From positions 1 through 64,000 of the forward strand of contig NZ_VOSW01000014.1 of assembly GCF_009690905.1 (NCBI RefSeq): a stretch of DNA of 64,000 bases. Reading direction: 5' to 3'. Under the pieces are notes generated by a model. It ran no database searches. It worked only from the letters and a program-made list of their open reading frames with translations, and was not told the origin of the DNA. This document shows, in pieces, positions 9,419 through 19,513 of the stretch. This DNA is from Paraburkholderia madseniana. GTDB taxonomy: Bacteria > Pseudomonadota > Gammaproteobacteria > Burkholderiales > Burkholderiaceae. Each line of letters opens with the position of its first letter. Position 1 is the stretch's first letter. Both the position numbers and the translations under genes were made by a program.

Positions 9419-10303
9419 TCAAAACTGAGGAAATCGTCCGCTCCAACCGCCACCTTTCTTCAGGTAATGCAAGAAGAGCGGGATACCGGTCAATTGCGCC
9501 GCGAATCGCCGCGTCGACGCACTGTCGTCGACAATGATCGCGCGCAGTCGAAACGGGTCACTCTGGTGATCGTTCCAACCGACATCGCATGTGCGTGCAC
9601 TCTTGTATCCCGCCGCTTCTACGAAACTGACTTCGCGATCGCCATAGTTTCCGTTCGGGTAGGCAAAGTGCTCGCAAACATTGCGCAGCAGCGCCTCGAT
9701 CTCATGCTTGCTGTTGCCGATTTCGTCCGCACATTCGATATCGCTGCAACGAGTCAACACGGGATGGAATCGTGTGTGAGCCTGAAAGTCCACGTACGCC
9801 TGCATGGTTTCCATCTGCTCGATGCTAAGGCCGGTCGCCTGATTGTCGGCGTCCTGGCGGTAACCATGTGCCGCGAGTTCGGCCAGGCGTTCCGCATTCG
9901 TCATACGCTTCAGCCGTTCGTGGCCCGCCCGCACCGAGCCGGGATGCAACCACCAATGGCTGCGCGGACGGCCGACGATGCTGCTGCAGAGGAAGATCGT
10001 CGGCCGCACCTTGTGCTTGATGAAGATAGGCAGCAACGCTGCGTTGCCCGCATGCCCGTCATCGAACGTAATGGCCGCGCGTGGACGTCCCCGGCCGGGC
10101 GCAGCGACGTCTGTCAGCGGCACCAGATCACATATTTCTCGAAGATACGTGAGATGCCTGTCGAGTGTCGCCGGGTCGGGGTCGTGATAGAGCAGGACCG
10201 CCACCCGGTCGCGCCATAGCCATGCGCGCGTCGCTCGGGCAATGCCCGTCAAGACGACGAGCGCAGCAAGGATCTCTTTAAGTAATGCCTTACCCCGATT
10301 CAT
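9419..10303 (-). CDS. Polysaccharide deacetylase (NodB/CE4 domain), membrane-anchored
   Basis: A 294-residue protein with a hydrophobic N-terminal anchor (about residues 6-25). The CE4 motifs are present: TFDDGH (motif 1, metal and base Asp), HTRFHP (motif 2, the two metal His) and FAYPNGNYG (motif 3). It should remove acetyl groups from N- or O-acetylated sugars, probably on the exopolysaccharide at the inner membrane or in the periplasm. The ATG has AGAGGTG upstream. It lies between a flavoprotein and a GT4 gene on the same strand. It could instead act on peptidoglycan, but the location favours the polymer. Confidence 0.85.
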   Translation of the reverse strand: MNRGKALLKEILAALVVLTGIARATRAWLWRDRVAVLLYHDPDPATLDRHLTYLREICDLVPLTDVAAPGRGRPRAAITFDDGHAGNAALLPIFIKHKVRPTIFLCSSIVGRPRSHWWLHPGSVRAGHERLKRMTNAERLAELAAHGYRQDADNQATGLSIEQMETMQAYVDFQAHTRFHPVLTRCSDIECADEIGNSKHEIEALLRNVCEHFAYPNGNYGDREVSFVEAAGYKSARTCDVGWNDHQSDPFRLRAIIVDDSASTRRFAAQLTGIPLFLHYLKKGGGWSGRFPQF

Positions 10304-10412
10304 TTCACCTCTCCGCTCTGTGCATTTCGAAGAACCTGGTGCCGCGATAATTGCGCTGTCTTGTGCTGAATCGCGACATCAAGGAGCGGGCGGACTGCCG
10401 GAAAGCATGCGG

Positions 10413-11666
10413 CTACTCGCCCGTTCGCTCGAGCACATGGCCTTCGGCAGAGGACCACACGCCATCTCTCGCGTCCGCTTTCAACGAATGGGCTATATGC
10501 CGCGCCACACCGGGCGCTGCATGCCTCGCCCCGTAGACAAAACGCATGACGGGCCCAAAGCTGTGAGCGGAAGCCGGCCCGATCACATAGAGGCCACGAA
10601 CCTGTGTTTCGAAGTTGGAGGTGAGTTCGGGCAGCCCACTATTGATCGAAATCGCGTCTACGATTTCTTTCGATAGAAACGCGTGCTGCCTCATATCGGT
10701 CTTGAAGCCCGTCGCGGCGATGACATGGTCGGCGGCAACGGCCGATTCCTTGTCCTCGCTTATCACGCGCAGCATGACCTGATCGTTGTCGATAGCGGCG
10801 GAGCGAACCTCGGTCCGAAACGAGATCTTCACCTTGCCGACGACGCGATCACGCAGCCACCAGGCGCCGGACGCTCCGTACGACCGCTCCATGATCTGCT
10901 TGCGCCGCCCTTGATCGAGCATGTGGAAAAGGCCCGGATACTCAGACAGGAAGAGTGAGCGCCAGCCTCGTCCCAAGCCAGCGTCAGGACGCGCCAGTCT
11001 GGATAGGATGCCGCGAGAAGCTTGAGGCCGTGGATGCCATATCACGCCCGCTTCGCGCATGAGCACGTGAACACGCGATCCTTGCTCATACAGCAGCGCG
11101 GCGAGCCCCAGCGCCGACTGTCCGCCGCCGACTATCGCGACGTCTTTGCCTTGCGCCCACGCGAGGTCCCCATAAAGCGCCGAATGAGATGCATAGCGTT
11201 CAGGCAGGCCTCCCAGTGCGACAGGGGTTTGCGCGAACCCCTTGAGTCCCAAAGCGATCACCACCTTGCGCGCGAGGAGGGAGCGGCCGTCGCTCAGCGC
11301 CAGTTGAAAATGCCCGTCGACGCGTCGCAGGTTGACAACGTCGACTGCCTGGACATCTTCGACGAGATTCGACTGAAACCAACGCGCGTAATCCACAAAC
11401 GTCTCGAGCGGCAGCTCCATACCCATCGGCTGATAGCGCATACCCTTCTGGCGGTAGTAATCCTCGAGCGTGAATCCGGACAGCGGCGCATGGAGGTTCG
11501 AAGCGAACGCCTCGGAACGTAGGAGCATGCCTGGTGGCATGAAATTGATCCAGGTGCGCATCGGCTGCCCGAGAATCTGATGGACCACACCTGCGGCGCT
11601 CAGGTGTGCGGACAAAGACAACCCATACGGCCCTGCGCCAATTATTGCGGTGTCGGTGAAGGACAT
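10413..11666 (-). CDS. FAD/NAD(P)-dependent oxidoreductase, monooxygenase-like
   Basis: 417 residues. The N-terminal dinucleotide motif is GAGPYGLSLSAHL. A second nucleotide-binding motif, VAIVGGGQSALGLAALLYEQG, lies near the middle, and the late motif is ATGFKTD. This two-dinucleotide layout is that of flavin monooxygenases and lysine N6-hydroxylase-like enzymes. The closest type is the stand-alone oxidoreductases with GAGPYGL. It starts at ATG 11666 with GGAGATGAG upstream, 98 bases after an ATP-grasp gene on the same strand. The substrate is unknown. In this setting it may oxidise a nucleotide sugar or a small molecule that decorates the polymer. Confidence 0.8.
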   Translation of the reverse strand: MSFTDTAIIGAGPYGLSLSAHLSAAGVVHQILGQPMRTWINFMPPGMLLRSEAFASNLHAPLSGFTLEDYYRQKGMRYQPMGMELPLETFVDYARWFQSNLVEDVQAVDVVNLRRVDGHFQLALSDGRSLLARKVVIALGLKGFAQTPVALGGLPERYASHSALYGDLAWAQGKDVAIVGGGQSALGLAALLYEQGSRVHVLMREAGVIWHPRPQASRGILSRLARPDAGLGRGWRSLFLSEYPGLFHMLDQGRRKQIMERSYGASGAWWLRDRVVGKVKISFRTEVRSAAIDNDQVMLRVISEDKESAVAADHVIAATGFKTDMRQHAFLSKEIVDAISINSGLPELTSNFETQVRGLYVIGPASAHSFGPVMRFVYGARHAAPGVARHIAHSLKADARDGVWSSAEGHVLERTGE

Positions 11667-11764
11667 TGCTCATCTCCATCCAGGGACGGCACTCAGGGCT
11701 TCCAGGCGCCCACGCTCGAGGCCAGCGTCGCGAAGCGCGACACGTTGTCAAATACCAGCCCACG

Positions 11765-12955
11765 CTAAACTTTCACCTGCAGCAGCTTGAGTGCCATAGT
11801 CACGTTCCACGCGCGCTTCAAGCGCCGCAGCGGACTGAGCAGGCCATAAAACTGCAGCGCCGGAACGGGATCGCTCCAGCGAAAATATCCGTCAACGATC
11901 TTCGTGTGCTCGCCCAGCAGATGAGGCGGCACCCGGTCGGCAAACGTCGCGCGCCACGCGACCGGTACCCGGCACGATTGGTCAGGTATGGGCGGCAGAC
12001 CGAGTTCATGCCGGTAAGCGGCAAGCGGAATATTGACGCCGCACAGCGTGGCGATTTCTTCCTGCCAGTCCGTACGGCCGACCGTCGGCTCGACCATTAC
12101 GAACCGCCTGCGGTTGTCGTCCCACTTGTATTCGATGCTCCCCATGCCCTCGAAGCCGGCCCGCTCGGCGAACGACAATGTCAACGACTCGAGCACTTCG
12201 CGCGCTTCGGGTGCGGCAACGCATATGGCGGTATTGCCGATACCCGGCGGGGAACTGAGGACCTTGCGCCCAGTAAAGATGCTGATCACACTCCCGCCGC
12301 TCCCCCGATAGAAAAGCGTGAAATAGATGTTGCTGTCGGGCCCCTCGATCCACTCCTGCGCAATGATGCCGCCGGGCGTGGCAAGCATGGCGATAGCTCG
12401 CGCGCGCGCAGCGCTGAGAGAGTCGACCCGAACCGCCCGCTCCCTCTCGCCCCTCAATACATTGCGTTTGTCGTCCGGCTTCAGTACGCACGGATAGCGT
12501 AATTCCGATAGATATTCCAGGTCGGACAGTCTCTCGATAGTCACGGACCGTGGAACCGGAAAGTCGTGCTTCAGCGCGAAGTCGTGAAATCCTGCCTTGC
12601 TGCACAACATCTTGACGGTCGAGTCCGCCGGAAGGCGGAAGCGAAACCAGTTCGCAAGCGCTTCGCGATTTTCCGACACCGCGTGCACCGCCTCTTCTTC
12701 GGTCAATATAAGAACCGGGGGCTGCTTGAATTTCTTGCCGAGTTCGATCATGTCGTCCGCGAAGGCTTTTCCGATCAGGCTTTTGATGTAGTGCGCGCGT
12801 ACGTAGCGGCACCACATGCCTGAGCGCGTGATTTTTGTATCGACTACGACGAGCGGAACGCGTGCACACGCGAGAGACCTCGCCACGCCGAGACCGTTCA
12901 GCGAGGCACCCACGACGACCCCTGCTATTTGATCAGAACCGTATCGGCTCACCAT
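11765..12955 (-). CDS. ATP-grasp family ligase
   Basis: 396 residues from ATG 12955, which has AAGGAATCG upstream; the frame is open further up but without homology. The N-terminus VVVGASLNGLGVARSLA is a Rossmann-like pre-ATP-grasp domain. The central part has PCVLKPDDKRN (Lys for ATP), IIAQEWIEGPDSNIYF and, later, GMGSIEYKWDDNRRRFVMVEPTVGR. These carry the acidic metal ligands and the final E-x-N-type position (here VEPTVGR). ATP-grasp enzymes join a carboxylate to an amine or thiol through an acyl phosphate. Placed between the polymerase and the flavoprotein, it may add an amino acid or acyl group to a sugar precursor. Confidence 0.82.
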   Translation of the reverse strand: MVSRYGSDQIAGVVVGASLNGLGVARSLACARVPLVVVDTKITRSGMWCRYVRAHYIKSLIGKAFADDMIELGKKFKQPPVLILTEEEAVHAVSENREALANWFRFRLPADSTVKMLCSKAGFHDFALKHDFPVPRSVTIERLSDLEYLSELRYPCVLKPDDKRNVLRGERERAVRVDSLSAARARAIAMLATPGGIIAQEWIEGPDSNIYFTLFYRGSGGSVISIFTGRKVLSSPPGIGNTAICVAAPEAREVLESLTLSFAERAGFEGMGSIEYKWDDNRRRFVMVEPTVGRTDWQEEIATLCGVNIPLAAYRHELGLPPIPDQSCRVPVAWRATFADRVPPHLLGEHTKIVDGYFRWSDPVPALQFYGLLSPLRRLKRAWNVTMALKLLQVKV

Positions 12956-13193
12956 ACTATCGATTCCTTGATCATCGGACGAACGTGAGCCTTCGAAAGC
13001 ATCGCAGGAAGTCGCGCTGTCGACAGTCTCGCCGTTCCGCGGCTCGGGCCTTCTGCTCGATAACTCGAGGGGCGCGCCGCAGTCCCGCTCGATGCGCGGG
13101 CGCACAATCGCCGAAAAAAATGGGAGGACGAATCGAGACGATAACGCGTCACAGCCGGCCTCCAGCGGCAACGCGTCGCACGAGACAGCAAGA

Positions 13194-14357
13194 CTAAGTC
13201 TTGCCGTACCGTGGCAGTGGCTCGAACTGCCGCGAAAGCTCCACGCGGTGAGCGCTGTATGCCGAAAACCGAGGCCAGTAGCAAATCACGTACGCAAGCG
13301 GAATAAAGGATGTGACCGTGGTCACGCTCACGGTGGCGCTGATGAGCAGGAAAATCAGCATGACGAAGCCGTCGCTCGCGGTAAACGCGATGACGCCAAA
13401 AAGAATCAGCGCACTGAAGATCCCCATTTCAGCGACCGTGGCAGCCAGACCGGCAAATGGCACACCGGCGTCCTCCATTTCGCCCTGGATCAAACGGATG
13501 TAGGGAAGGTACTTGTAGTGCGTGATGATGTCGTGTGCGGTGATGCCGCTGACGATATCCCCCAGCCGCGCATCGAACAGGAACGCGTAGCCGGCCAGCC
13601 GGTGGCCAAACGTTTCTGAGTCGAAGAAATCGTTCGATGCAAGGTACACCGAAATGGCCGCGGTCACCGCAAAGTACGCAACCATTGTCATCAGTGGGTG
13701 GACCGACCGCAATCTTGCACGCGCGGGATAGAGCGCGGCAAAGAGGAACAGCGTCATCGACGATTTCGAGAAGCTAATGAAGAGGCCGATAAGGTAAATA
13801 GCAATGATTTTCTTATTCGGTGAATCGCTAAGCAGGTACACGATAAAAGACGTCACCAGCAGCGAAGAGAAGAATCCCGCCTCACGCGAAAATCCCGAGA
13901 CGCGAGCAAAGTAAAACACCTCGAAGAAGTTCGTATAGGTACTGGTCGCATAGTTCCCCCAGATCAGTTTCGCGAGATTCGTCGGTCCGAGTTGCATCGC
14001 GAAATCACGGTCGATGTAGTACATCGCGAACTGCACGATTGCGAACAGGATGTTGATGACCATCCATGGATGAAGATAGCTGATGCGGCGTTCAGCCGTG
14101 TACATCAGGTAGCCTATGCAGATGGCAATCGAGAGGACCCGTACTGCAGCCGAAGGCGAAGTCAACGCGCTTGCCACGACCGCGATGAGCAACGGGCCGG
14201 CCCAACGACGAGCCGTGCCGCTCAGGAAGCGCGCGAACTCCGGATCGAGAAACGGGATCAAGAGATAAAAATATAACGTGATCCCGTTCACCTGCGGATT
14301 CAGAATAACGCAGGTAAAAAACATGTAGAACAGCGCGGATATCAGTCTGGAGTACAT
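13194..14357 (-). CDS. Wzy-like exopolysaccharide polymerase
   Basis: 387 residues with about ten hydrophobic helices across the whole length and a large central loop containing FEVFYFARVSGFSREAGFFSS. That pattern (R-x-SGFSREAGFFSS before a string of helices) is typical of O-antigen ligase/polymerase family proteins. It would join lipid-linked repeat units in the periplasm. The start ATG 14357 lies 114 bases after the tyrosine kinase gene, on the same strand. It is the only polymerase candidate in the cluster. Polymerases have little sequence conservation, so the call rests on topology, the motif and location. Confidence 0.8.
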   Translation of the reverse strand: MYSRLISALFYMFFTCVILNPQVNGITLYFYLLIPFLDPEFARFLSGTARRWAGPLLIAVVASALTSPSAAVRVLSIAICIGYLMYTAERRISYLHPWMVINILFAIVQFAMYYIDRDFAMQLGPTNLAKLIWGNYATSTYTNFFEVFYFARVSGFSREAGFFSSLLVTSFIVYLLSDSPNKKIIAIYLIGLFISFSKSSMTLFLFAALYPARARLRSVHPLMTMVAYFAVTAAISVYLASNDFFDSETFGHRLAGYAFLFDARLGDIVSGITAHDIITHYKYLPYIRLIQGEMEDAGVPFAGLAATVAEMGIFSALILFGVIAFTASDGFVMLIFLLISATVSVTTVTSFIPLAYVICYWPRFSAYSAHRVELSRQFEPLPRYGKT

Positions 14358-14471
14358 TGTTTTCTCAATGCAAAAACGCGCGGGGCAAGACGCTTACTCT
14401 TGACTCCTCCAGTCGCGCGGAATGGTCCTAGCCGGCTCATCCGGCAACTCTACACGCCCCGCCGGCGACGA

Positions 14472-16817
14472 TCACGATTCGGCATGCTCTTGCGGGACAC
14501 CCGCTGCAGAATAGGCTGCCGCATAGCCGTAGCTGCGTTTCTCGCTGCGCCGTCGCGGCATTGCATTGAAGATCATGCCGACCAGACGCGCGCCGGCGCG
14601 ATCGAGACGCTGCGCGGTTTCTTCCAGTTCCCGTTCGCTCTGAGCGTTCGGACGTACCACGAGCAGCGTCGATCCCGCGACAGAGGCGATCAGATTTGCA
14701 TCGCTGACTGCTAGTACCGGCGGTGTATCGATAATGATCAAGTCATACAGCTTGCCAAGATGGCCGACGAGTTGCTGCATGCGAGGTGTCGAGAGCAACT
14801 GCGACGGATTGTGTGGGAACCGGCCTGCGGCAATAAACGAAAGGCCATAAACATCGGTGTTCCGAATCACGTGATCAACGTTGACATGACCGTTCAGGAC
14901 TTCGGCGAGGCCGCCGGCACCGGTCTGCTTGAAATTGGAGGCCAACTGGCCCCGGCGCATATCGCCGTCGATCAGCAATACGCGCTTGCCGGCCTGCGCA
15001 TTGATGACCGCCAGATTTGACGATACAAAGCTTTTCCCCGTGCCGGGTGTCGCACCCGTCACGACGAGCACGTTATTCGTCGCGTCCTGAATTTGCCGCT
15101 GCAACGACGCACATATGCCCCGCAACGCCTCAATCGGTATGTCATCGTGCCCGTCGGTCGCGAGCAGGAAGCGGCCGGTGGCCCACTCTGCGTCTCGCAA
15201 AGCAGCGCCACTATAGGCCAATCTGGGAGGCGATCCGGTTGCGCCTCCGGCTACTTTCTGTTGCGCTCCACCAGTGAGGCGACCCTTCGTTGACTGCGAG
15301 TTCGAATTCAGCGCACGATCCCGTCGGGCTTGCTCGTCACTGAACAGCACCTGACCAAAGACCGCCAGGTTCAGATGGCGCCCGGCCATCGTCGAGTGCT
15401 CAAGTGTGGACGACCATAGGCGCCGGACAAAGACAAACAGAACCGCCGCCATCAAACCGCCGACGGCACCCACGCCTATCACCAGGGCCCGCTTCGGCTT
15501 CACGGGATCCACCGGCAACAGCGCGGTGTCGATGATGTGCACATTCCCGAGCGTGCCAGCCTGCGTCACAGCCAGCTCGTTGGACTTGTTGACCATCGCG
15601 ACGTAAATGTCCTCAGCGACCTTTACGTCGCGTGTGAGATCGGCAGCCCGGCGCTCGGAGGCGGGCAACTGGTCGAAGCGCGCTTCGAACGCGCTTTTAG
15701 CCTTTTGCAGAAGCTCGATCTGGCTATCGACGGTCTGCACGTCACGTGAGGTCGGTGTGAAGTGACTGGCCAACGCCGCTCTTTGTACTTTGAGCATCGC
15801 GATCTGGCGGTCGAATTCAATGCTGCCCTGAAGGTACGACGACGCTTCCGTACCCGCTTGCATCGAACTCGACGCGGTTCTGTACTGGCTCAGTTCGGCC
15901 TCTGCATGGGTCAGGTTCGCGTGAAGCTGCGGCAATTCTCCGACGATGAACTCGCGGGTCTGGAGCGCCTCTGCGCGATGCTGTGCGATGTGGGAAGCGA
16001 TGTAGCCTTGGGCGATGCCGTTGGCAATGGCCTGGGCCAGTTCTGGATCGGGGTTTTCATAAACGATCTGTACGACGCCCGTCTCCTTGCCCGACTCGCT
16101 GACCTTCAACTGGTGCAAGAGACGTTCGATTGCCTTGACGTCGCTAAAGCGCACGAGCGTGAATTGGGTTCCAGGGCGCGCTACGAGCCGCTCCATGGTG
16201 AGTGCCACGCCGTTGGCCTCAGCCGGTATGCCGGGGGCGCCCTCGAGGAGCGTGCGTCCGGCAACGGCGAGCCGGTAGCGGCCGCCGTTAAGGACGGTCA
16301 ACGTTAGCGGTTTGTCTTCAAGCATGGCGGGAACGGTCAGTGAACCGACGGACGCGTCCTCTCCGCCCCATGCATAGCTTCTCAAACCGCCGAGTGCCGG
16401 CATAGGCGTGCCCGGCGTGGCGAATTGGCGGGTGATCGCGCTGATAACCGGGATGTCGTTCGCCGTAATTGAGGTGTCCCGCTTGAATTTACTGATCACC
16501 GGCACAAGCACGCTCCGGCTTTGGATGATCTGAATCTCCGCCTCGGTAGGCAGCGTGGACGGGACGACGTGGTCCAGCGCCTTCGAAGCCTCACCGAGCG
16601 CGTTGGGCTGAGGGAAATCGACCTTGACCAATGCATCCGCGGAATACATAGGCGTCGCGATAAAAGCGTACAGCGCAGACGCGCCCGTCACCAGGAGAAC
16701 AATGCAGATGACCAGCCCAAGATTGTCGACTATCAGCCGCCATAGTTCGCCGCCGGAGAACGCGTCCACGTTATTCCGCAGCACAACCGGCGGATTACCG
16801 GAAACACTCGTATTCAT
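14472..16817 (-). CDS. Wzc/BceF-like tyrosine autokinase and chain-length protein
   Basis: 781 residues from ATG 16817, chosen because AAGGAG lies just upstream. It has an N-terminal Wzz domain with TM1 near residues 30-50, a long periplasmic coiled-coil part, and a second TM near VIGVGAVGGLMAAVLFVFV. The cytoplasmic BY-kinase domain has Walker A GATPGTGKS at about 587-596, Walker A' LLIDGDMRRG near 614 and Walker B LIIIDTPP near 694. The C-terminal tyrosine cluster is short: only three Tyr, in SYGYAAAYS. It controls polymer length and export together with a Wza channel and a phosphatase, neither of which is in the window. It heads the leftward run of six genes. Confidence 0.92.
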   Translation of the reverse strand: MNTSVSGNPPVVLRNNVDAFSGGELWRLIVDNLGLVICIVLLVTGASALYAFIATPMYSADALVKVDFPQPNALGEASKALDHVVPSTLPTEAEIQIIQSRSVLVPVISKFKRDTSITANDIPVISAITRQFATPGTPMPALGGLRSYAWGGEDASVGSLTVPAMLEDKPLTLTVLNGGRYRLAVAGRTLLEGAPGIPAEANGVALTMERLVARPGTQFTLVRFSDVKAIERLLHQLKVSESGKETGVVQIVYENPDPELAQAIANGIAQGYIASHIAQHRAEALQTREFIVGELPQLHANLTHAEAELSQYRTASSSMQAGTEASSYLQGSIEFDRQIAMLKVQRAALASHFTPTSRDVQTVDSQIELLQKAKSAFEARFDQLPASERRAADLTRDVKVAEDIYVAMVNKSNELAVTQAGTLGNVHIIDTALLPVDPVKPKRALVIGVGAVGGLMAAVLFVFVRRLWSSTLEHSTMAGRHLNLAVFGQVLFSDEQARRDRALNSNSQSTKGRLTGGAQQKVAGGATGSPPRLAYSGAALRDAEWATGRFLLATDGHDDIPIEALRGICASLQRQIQDATNNVLVVTGATPGTGKSFVSSNLAVINAQAGKRVLLIDGDMRRGQLASNFKQTGAGGLAEVLNGHVNVDHVIRNTDVYGLSFIAAGRFPHNPSQLLSTPRMQQLVGHLGKLYDLIIIDTPPVLAVSDANLIASVAGSTLLVVRPNAQSERELEETAQRLDRAGARLVGMIFNAMPRRRSEKRSYGYAAAYSAAGVPQEHAES

Positions 16818-17124
16818 ACGTCGGACTCCTTGTGTGTTGGGACCGGAACGAATCGCTGGCTCGCGAACCGCTTTCCTCGAAAGCGCTGCGCCGACTGTAG
16901 TGCGCAAAAGACTGGATCTATGGGTCCGGCGAGCTCGCATGCGGGTGGTGTCTCGCTTCGCAGATTGTGGCGTCGCAGCAACGCGGTCTGTGCTTTACCG
17001 CACACGACTCCAAAATCGCGCCACCCATGGTGTTTCCGAAAAAAGAACAGCCTACGGCTTGCAGAAAGCACGTAGGCTGCACGGGTAGAGGCTTGTTACG
17101 CTAGCAGGCTAGCGAAATGGCGGA

Positions 17125-18564
17125 TCAGACGGGATTCGCGGCAACGAATTGTTTGAAGCTCGTGTAAGCCGGGTTCTTCGTGACACCATCTTCTTGCACG
17201 AGGCCATAAGCCGGATCGATCAGGCAATACATCATGATCGACTGGATGTTGTATTGATCCTTGAGCGCACGATACTCCTTCAGCGCCGCGGTCGTGTAGC
17301 TGGCCGCTTGCGCTGCGCTGTCCTGGCTGCCCGACCAACCCCATTCCGTCAACCAGATCGGCACGTTAAAGGAGTCCTTCAGAACCTGCAGTACGTTCAG
17401 GCACGCGTTGTTTTGCCATCCACAGGTGATATCGCCTGAGCTTTGGTACCAGTGGTACGTCGTGTAGTCCCAGCGGACTTGCTGCTGACCCGAAACGCCG
17501 TTGGCACTGCCATCAGGCTGGATGCCGGACCACAGCATCTGCAAGCCGCGGTATGCAAGCGGGATACCGACATTCACGCCACACTGAATCGACGAGTCGA
17601 TCGCCTTGACTCCGTCGATCATGCCACGGATAACGCCGCGGAACGCCGGCCAGATGGCGGGGCTGTAGTTGCTCGTCAGGCTGCCGTTGCCCGTGGTGAT
17701 CAGGCCAGTCGCGTCGAGTTCGTTACCACACTCGATGTACTTGACGAGCCCCTTGAGCGGCTTGGTGCATGCGACCGCCAGGTTGTAGCCCAAGGTGTAC
17801 GCCGCCGATTCGGAGCCGTACTTATTCCAGCCAGCCGAAATAGGATTGAGCACCGGCATGATGGCGACGCCGCTGCCGGCAAACGCACCGGTCAGTGCGT
17901 TGGCGACCGTTTGAGCCATTCCGCCATCGGCGACGTCAACGCGATAATTCGTGACGCCGAGATCCTTGAGCAATGCCAGTTGCGCGGCCGCCGACATGGT
18001 GTGGTAGATGCCGCTGGGGTAGGCAAGATGGCCGTTCATGCCGTAGAACAGCGCGCCGGAACTCGGTGCGGCGACGGTGACTGAAACAGACGTCGTGGTC
18101 TTGGTGCCGCCCGGCTGTCCGGCCGCGACGGTAAATCCCATCACGTCGAACTGATGCGAGCCTGTGGACAGTTTGGTCGTGTCAACCTTGATAGCGAACG
18201 TACCGTTGCTCGGTTTCGTGTCGGCGCCAATCTTGGCGCCGCTCGCGTGGTCGAATACGCATACGTTGACCCAATTGCTGCCCGCGGTGCCTGTCACCAT
18301 GACAGAACCGGATACAGTCGCGTTGGCTGTCGGGGCGGTCACCGTAAAACTGCTTGGGGTTGCCGTGTTAGCCACCTTCGCGCTATTGGCTACCGCGCCG
18401 GGCGAGTCTGCGCCACCGCCACCGCATGCCGAAAGGGCGAAGGACCCTGCGCCCGCAACCAGGCCGGCGAGAAATTTCCTTCGAGGGACAGATGCAGTGG
18501 GAATTAAAGCGGGGACGGAATCCAGAAGATGTGTCTGATTCCTTGATCGTTTAGATAAGGTCAT
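17125..18564 (-). CDS. Secreted lipoprotein glycoside hydrolase, clan GH-A type
   Basis: 479 residues. The N-terminal signal has PRRKFLAGLVAGAG (twin-arginine-like) and the lipobox LSAC followed by a glycine run, so it is an exported lipoprotein. Residues about 70-165 are an Ig-like/Big domain (FTVTAPTANATVSGSVMVTG). The rest is a TIM-barrel hydrolase with YIECGNELDATG as the acid/base Asn-Glu pair and IWLTEWGW as the nucleophile Glu, as in clan GH-A (GH39/GH5-like). It probably trims or degrades the polymer made by this cluster. A 950-base AT-rich region separates it from the divergent glf gene. Confidence 0.82.
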   Translation of the reverse strand: MTLSKRSRNQTHLLDSVPALIPTASVPRRKFLAGLVAGAGSFALSACGGGGADSPGAVANSAKVANTATPSSFTVTAPTANATVSGSVMVTGTAGSNWVNVCVFDHASGAKIGADTKPSNGTFAIKVDTTKLSTGSHQFDVMGFTVAAGQPGGTKTTTSVSVTVAAPSSGALFYGMNGHLAYPSGIYHTMSAAAQLALLKDLGVTNYRVDVADGGMAQTVANALTGAFAGSGVAIMPVLNPISAGWNKYGSESAAYTLGYNLAVACTKPLKGLVKYIECGNELDATGLITTGNGSLTSNYSPAIWPAFRGVIRGMIDGVKAIDSSIQCGVNVGIPLAYRGLQMLWSGIQPDGSANGVSGQQQVRWDYTTYHWYQSSGDITCGWQNNACLNVLQVLKDSFNVPIWLTEWGWSGSQDSAAQAASYTTAALKEYRALKDQYNIQSIMMYCLIDPAYGLVQEDGVTKNPAYTSFKQFVAANPV

Positions 18565-19513
18565 GAGTACAACTTACGCATTTCTGTTTGGGGATCGCAG
18601 TATATGCGTCACACTTTTTCCGATGTTGTAACTGGATGTAAAAATCCGACGAAAAGGCGATCATTCTCCATACCTAATACAAAAGGTAAATATCTGCATT
18701 ACTGATACGCAAAATGAGAACGAGTGTGTGCGCGCGCACATATCTTTGTTGCATTCACGCGGTGAAAAAAAAGAATTAGTTCCGTTAATTATCTATTCAC
18801 AGAAGTTTAATTTTGTGCTCGCGGCTTGCCGCCGGGCGATTCCCCGGTTTACCACGCTATCCGCCCCTTATAAAAAACCACTCGGCAATGGATTTATTCA
18901 TACGAATATGCAAGCAGATCGCCCCCTCCAATTTGTATGATTAATAAATCCGGCATTCAGACAAATTGATTAAGTAGGTAATTTCCCTCATTCAGCGAAT
19001 CAAATTTACGCTTTCTTCACATTAAATAATCAAAGGTGCAGTGGACTCATCAAAATCCCATGCGACCCCAATCAAACCGACTATAAATATCCGTTCGGCA
19101 GACTGAAGGTGAGGCGGTCCATGTGATTCGCTCTCCATACAAAAACATCGACCACCGCCGAAGTAGTCAACCGCAAGAAATTAGCTCGCGACACCCGAAC
19201 GCGCGGTACACGACGGGATTTGCGCTGTGTGCGCAAACGTACCGAAGGCGAAATATCAAGTGGGCACCCTTCTCCTCGGTGACGTTGTCTGCACGGTCGC
19301 GTGCAAGACACCGCATTCCCGGCCCCGTCCTGCTCATGCCTGCTTTTGATTTGCAGCGCGGCCGCGTTTTTCGAAGGTGACCAGTGCCGGATCCGGCGCG
19401 TGCCCGTTCCACCGCGATGCCGTTGGGTGCCCGAGCTCTCCACGGCCGTTCATGTGCTGCTGATGACTTGAATGGCCGCCACCGTTGCGCGTTTCTCTAA
19501 AGGACTTCGAGAG
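18565..19513. other. Long AT-rich divergent intergenic region
   Basis: About 950 bases with no convincing gene. From about 18590 to 19080 the sequence is much richer in A and T than the rest of the window, with runs such as ttaattatctattcac and cacattaaataatcaaa. The remainder to 19513 returns to normal composition. It lies between the divergent lipoprotein hydrolase and glf genes and so must hold both promoters. No exact operator could be picked out. AT-rich stretches like this are typical sites for H-NS-type silencers in Burkholderiaceae; that is inference. Confidence 0.5.

Noticed and set aside
13092..13619. Plus-strand frame of 175 codons opposite the Wzy-like gene
   Set aside because: Antisense to a clear membrane protein with about ten helices; composition is polar and random.
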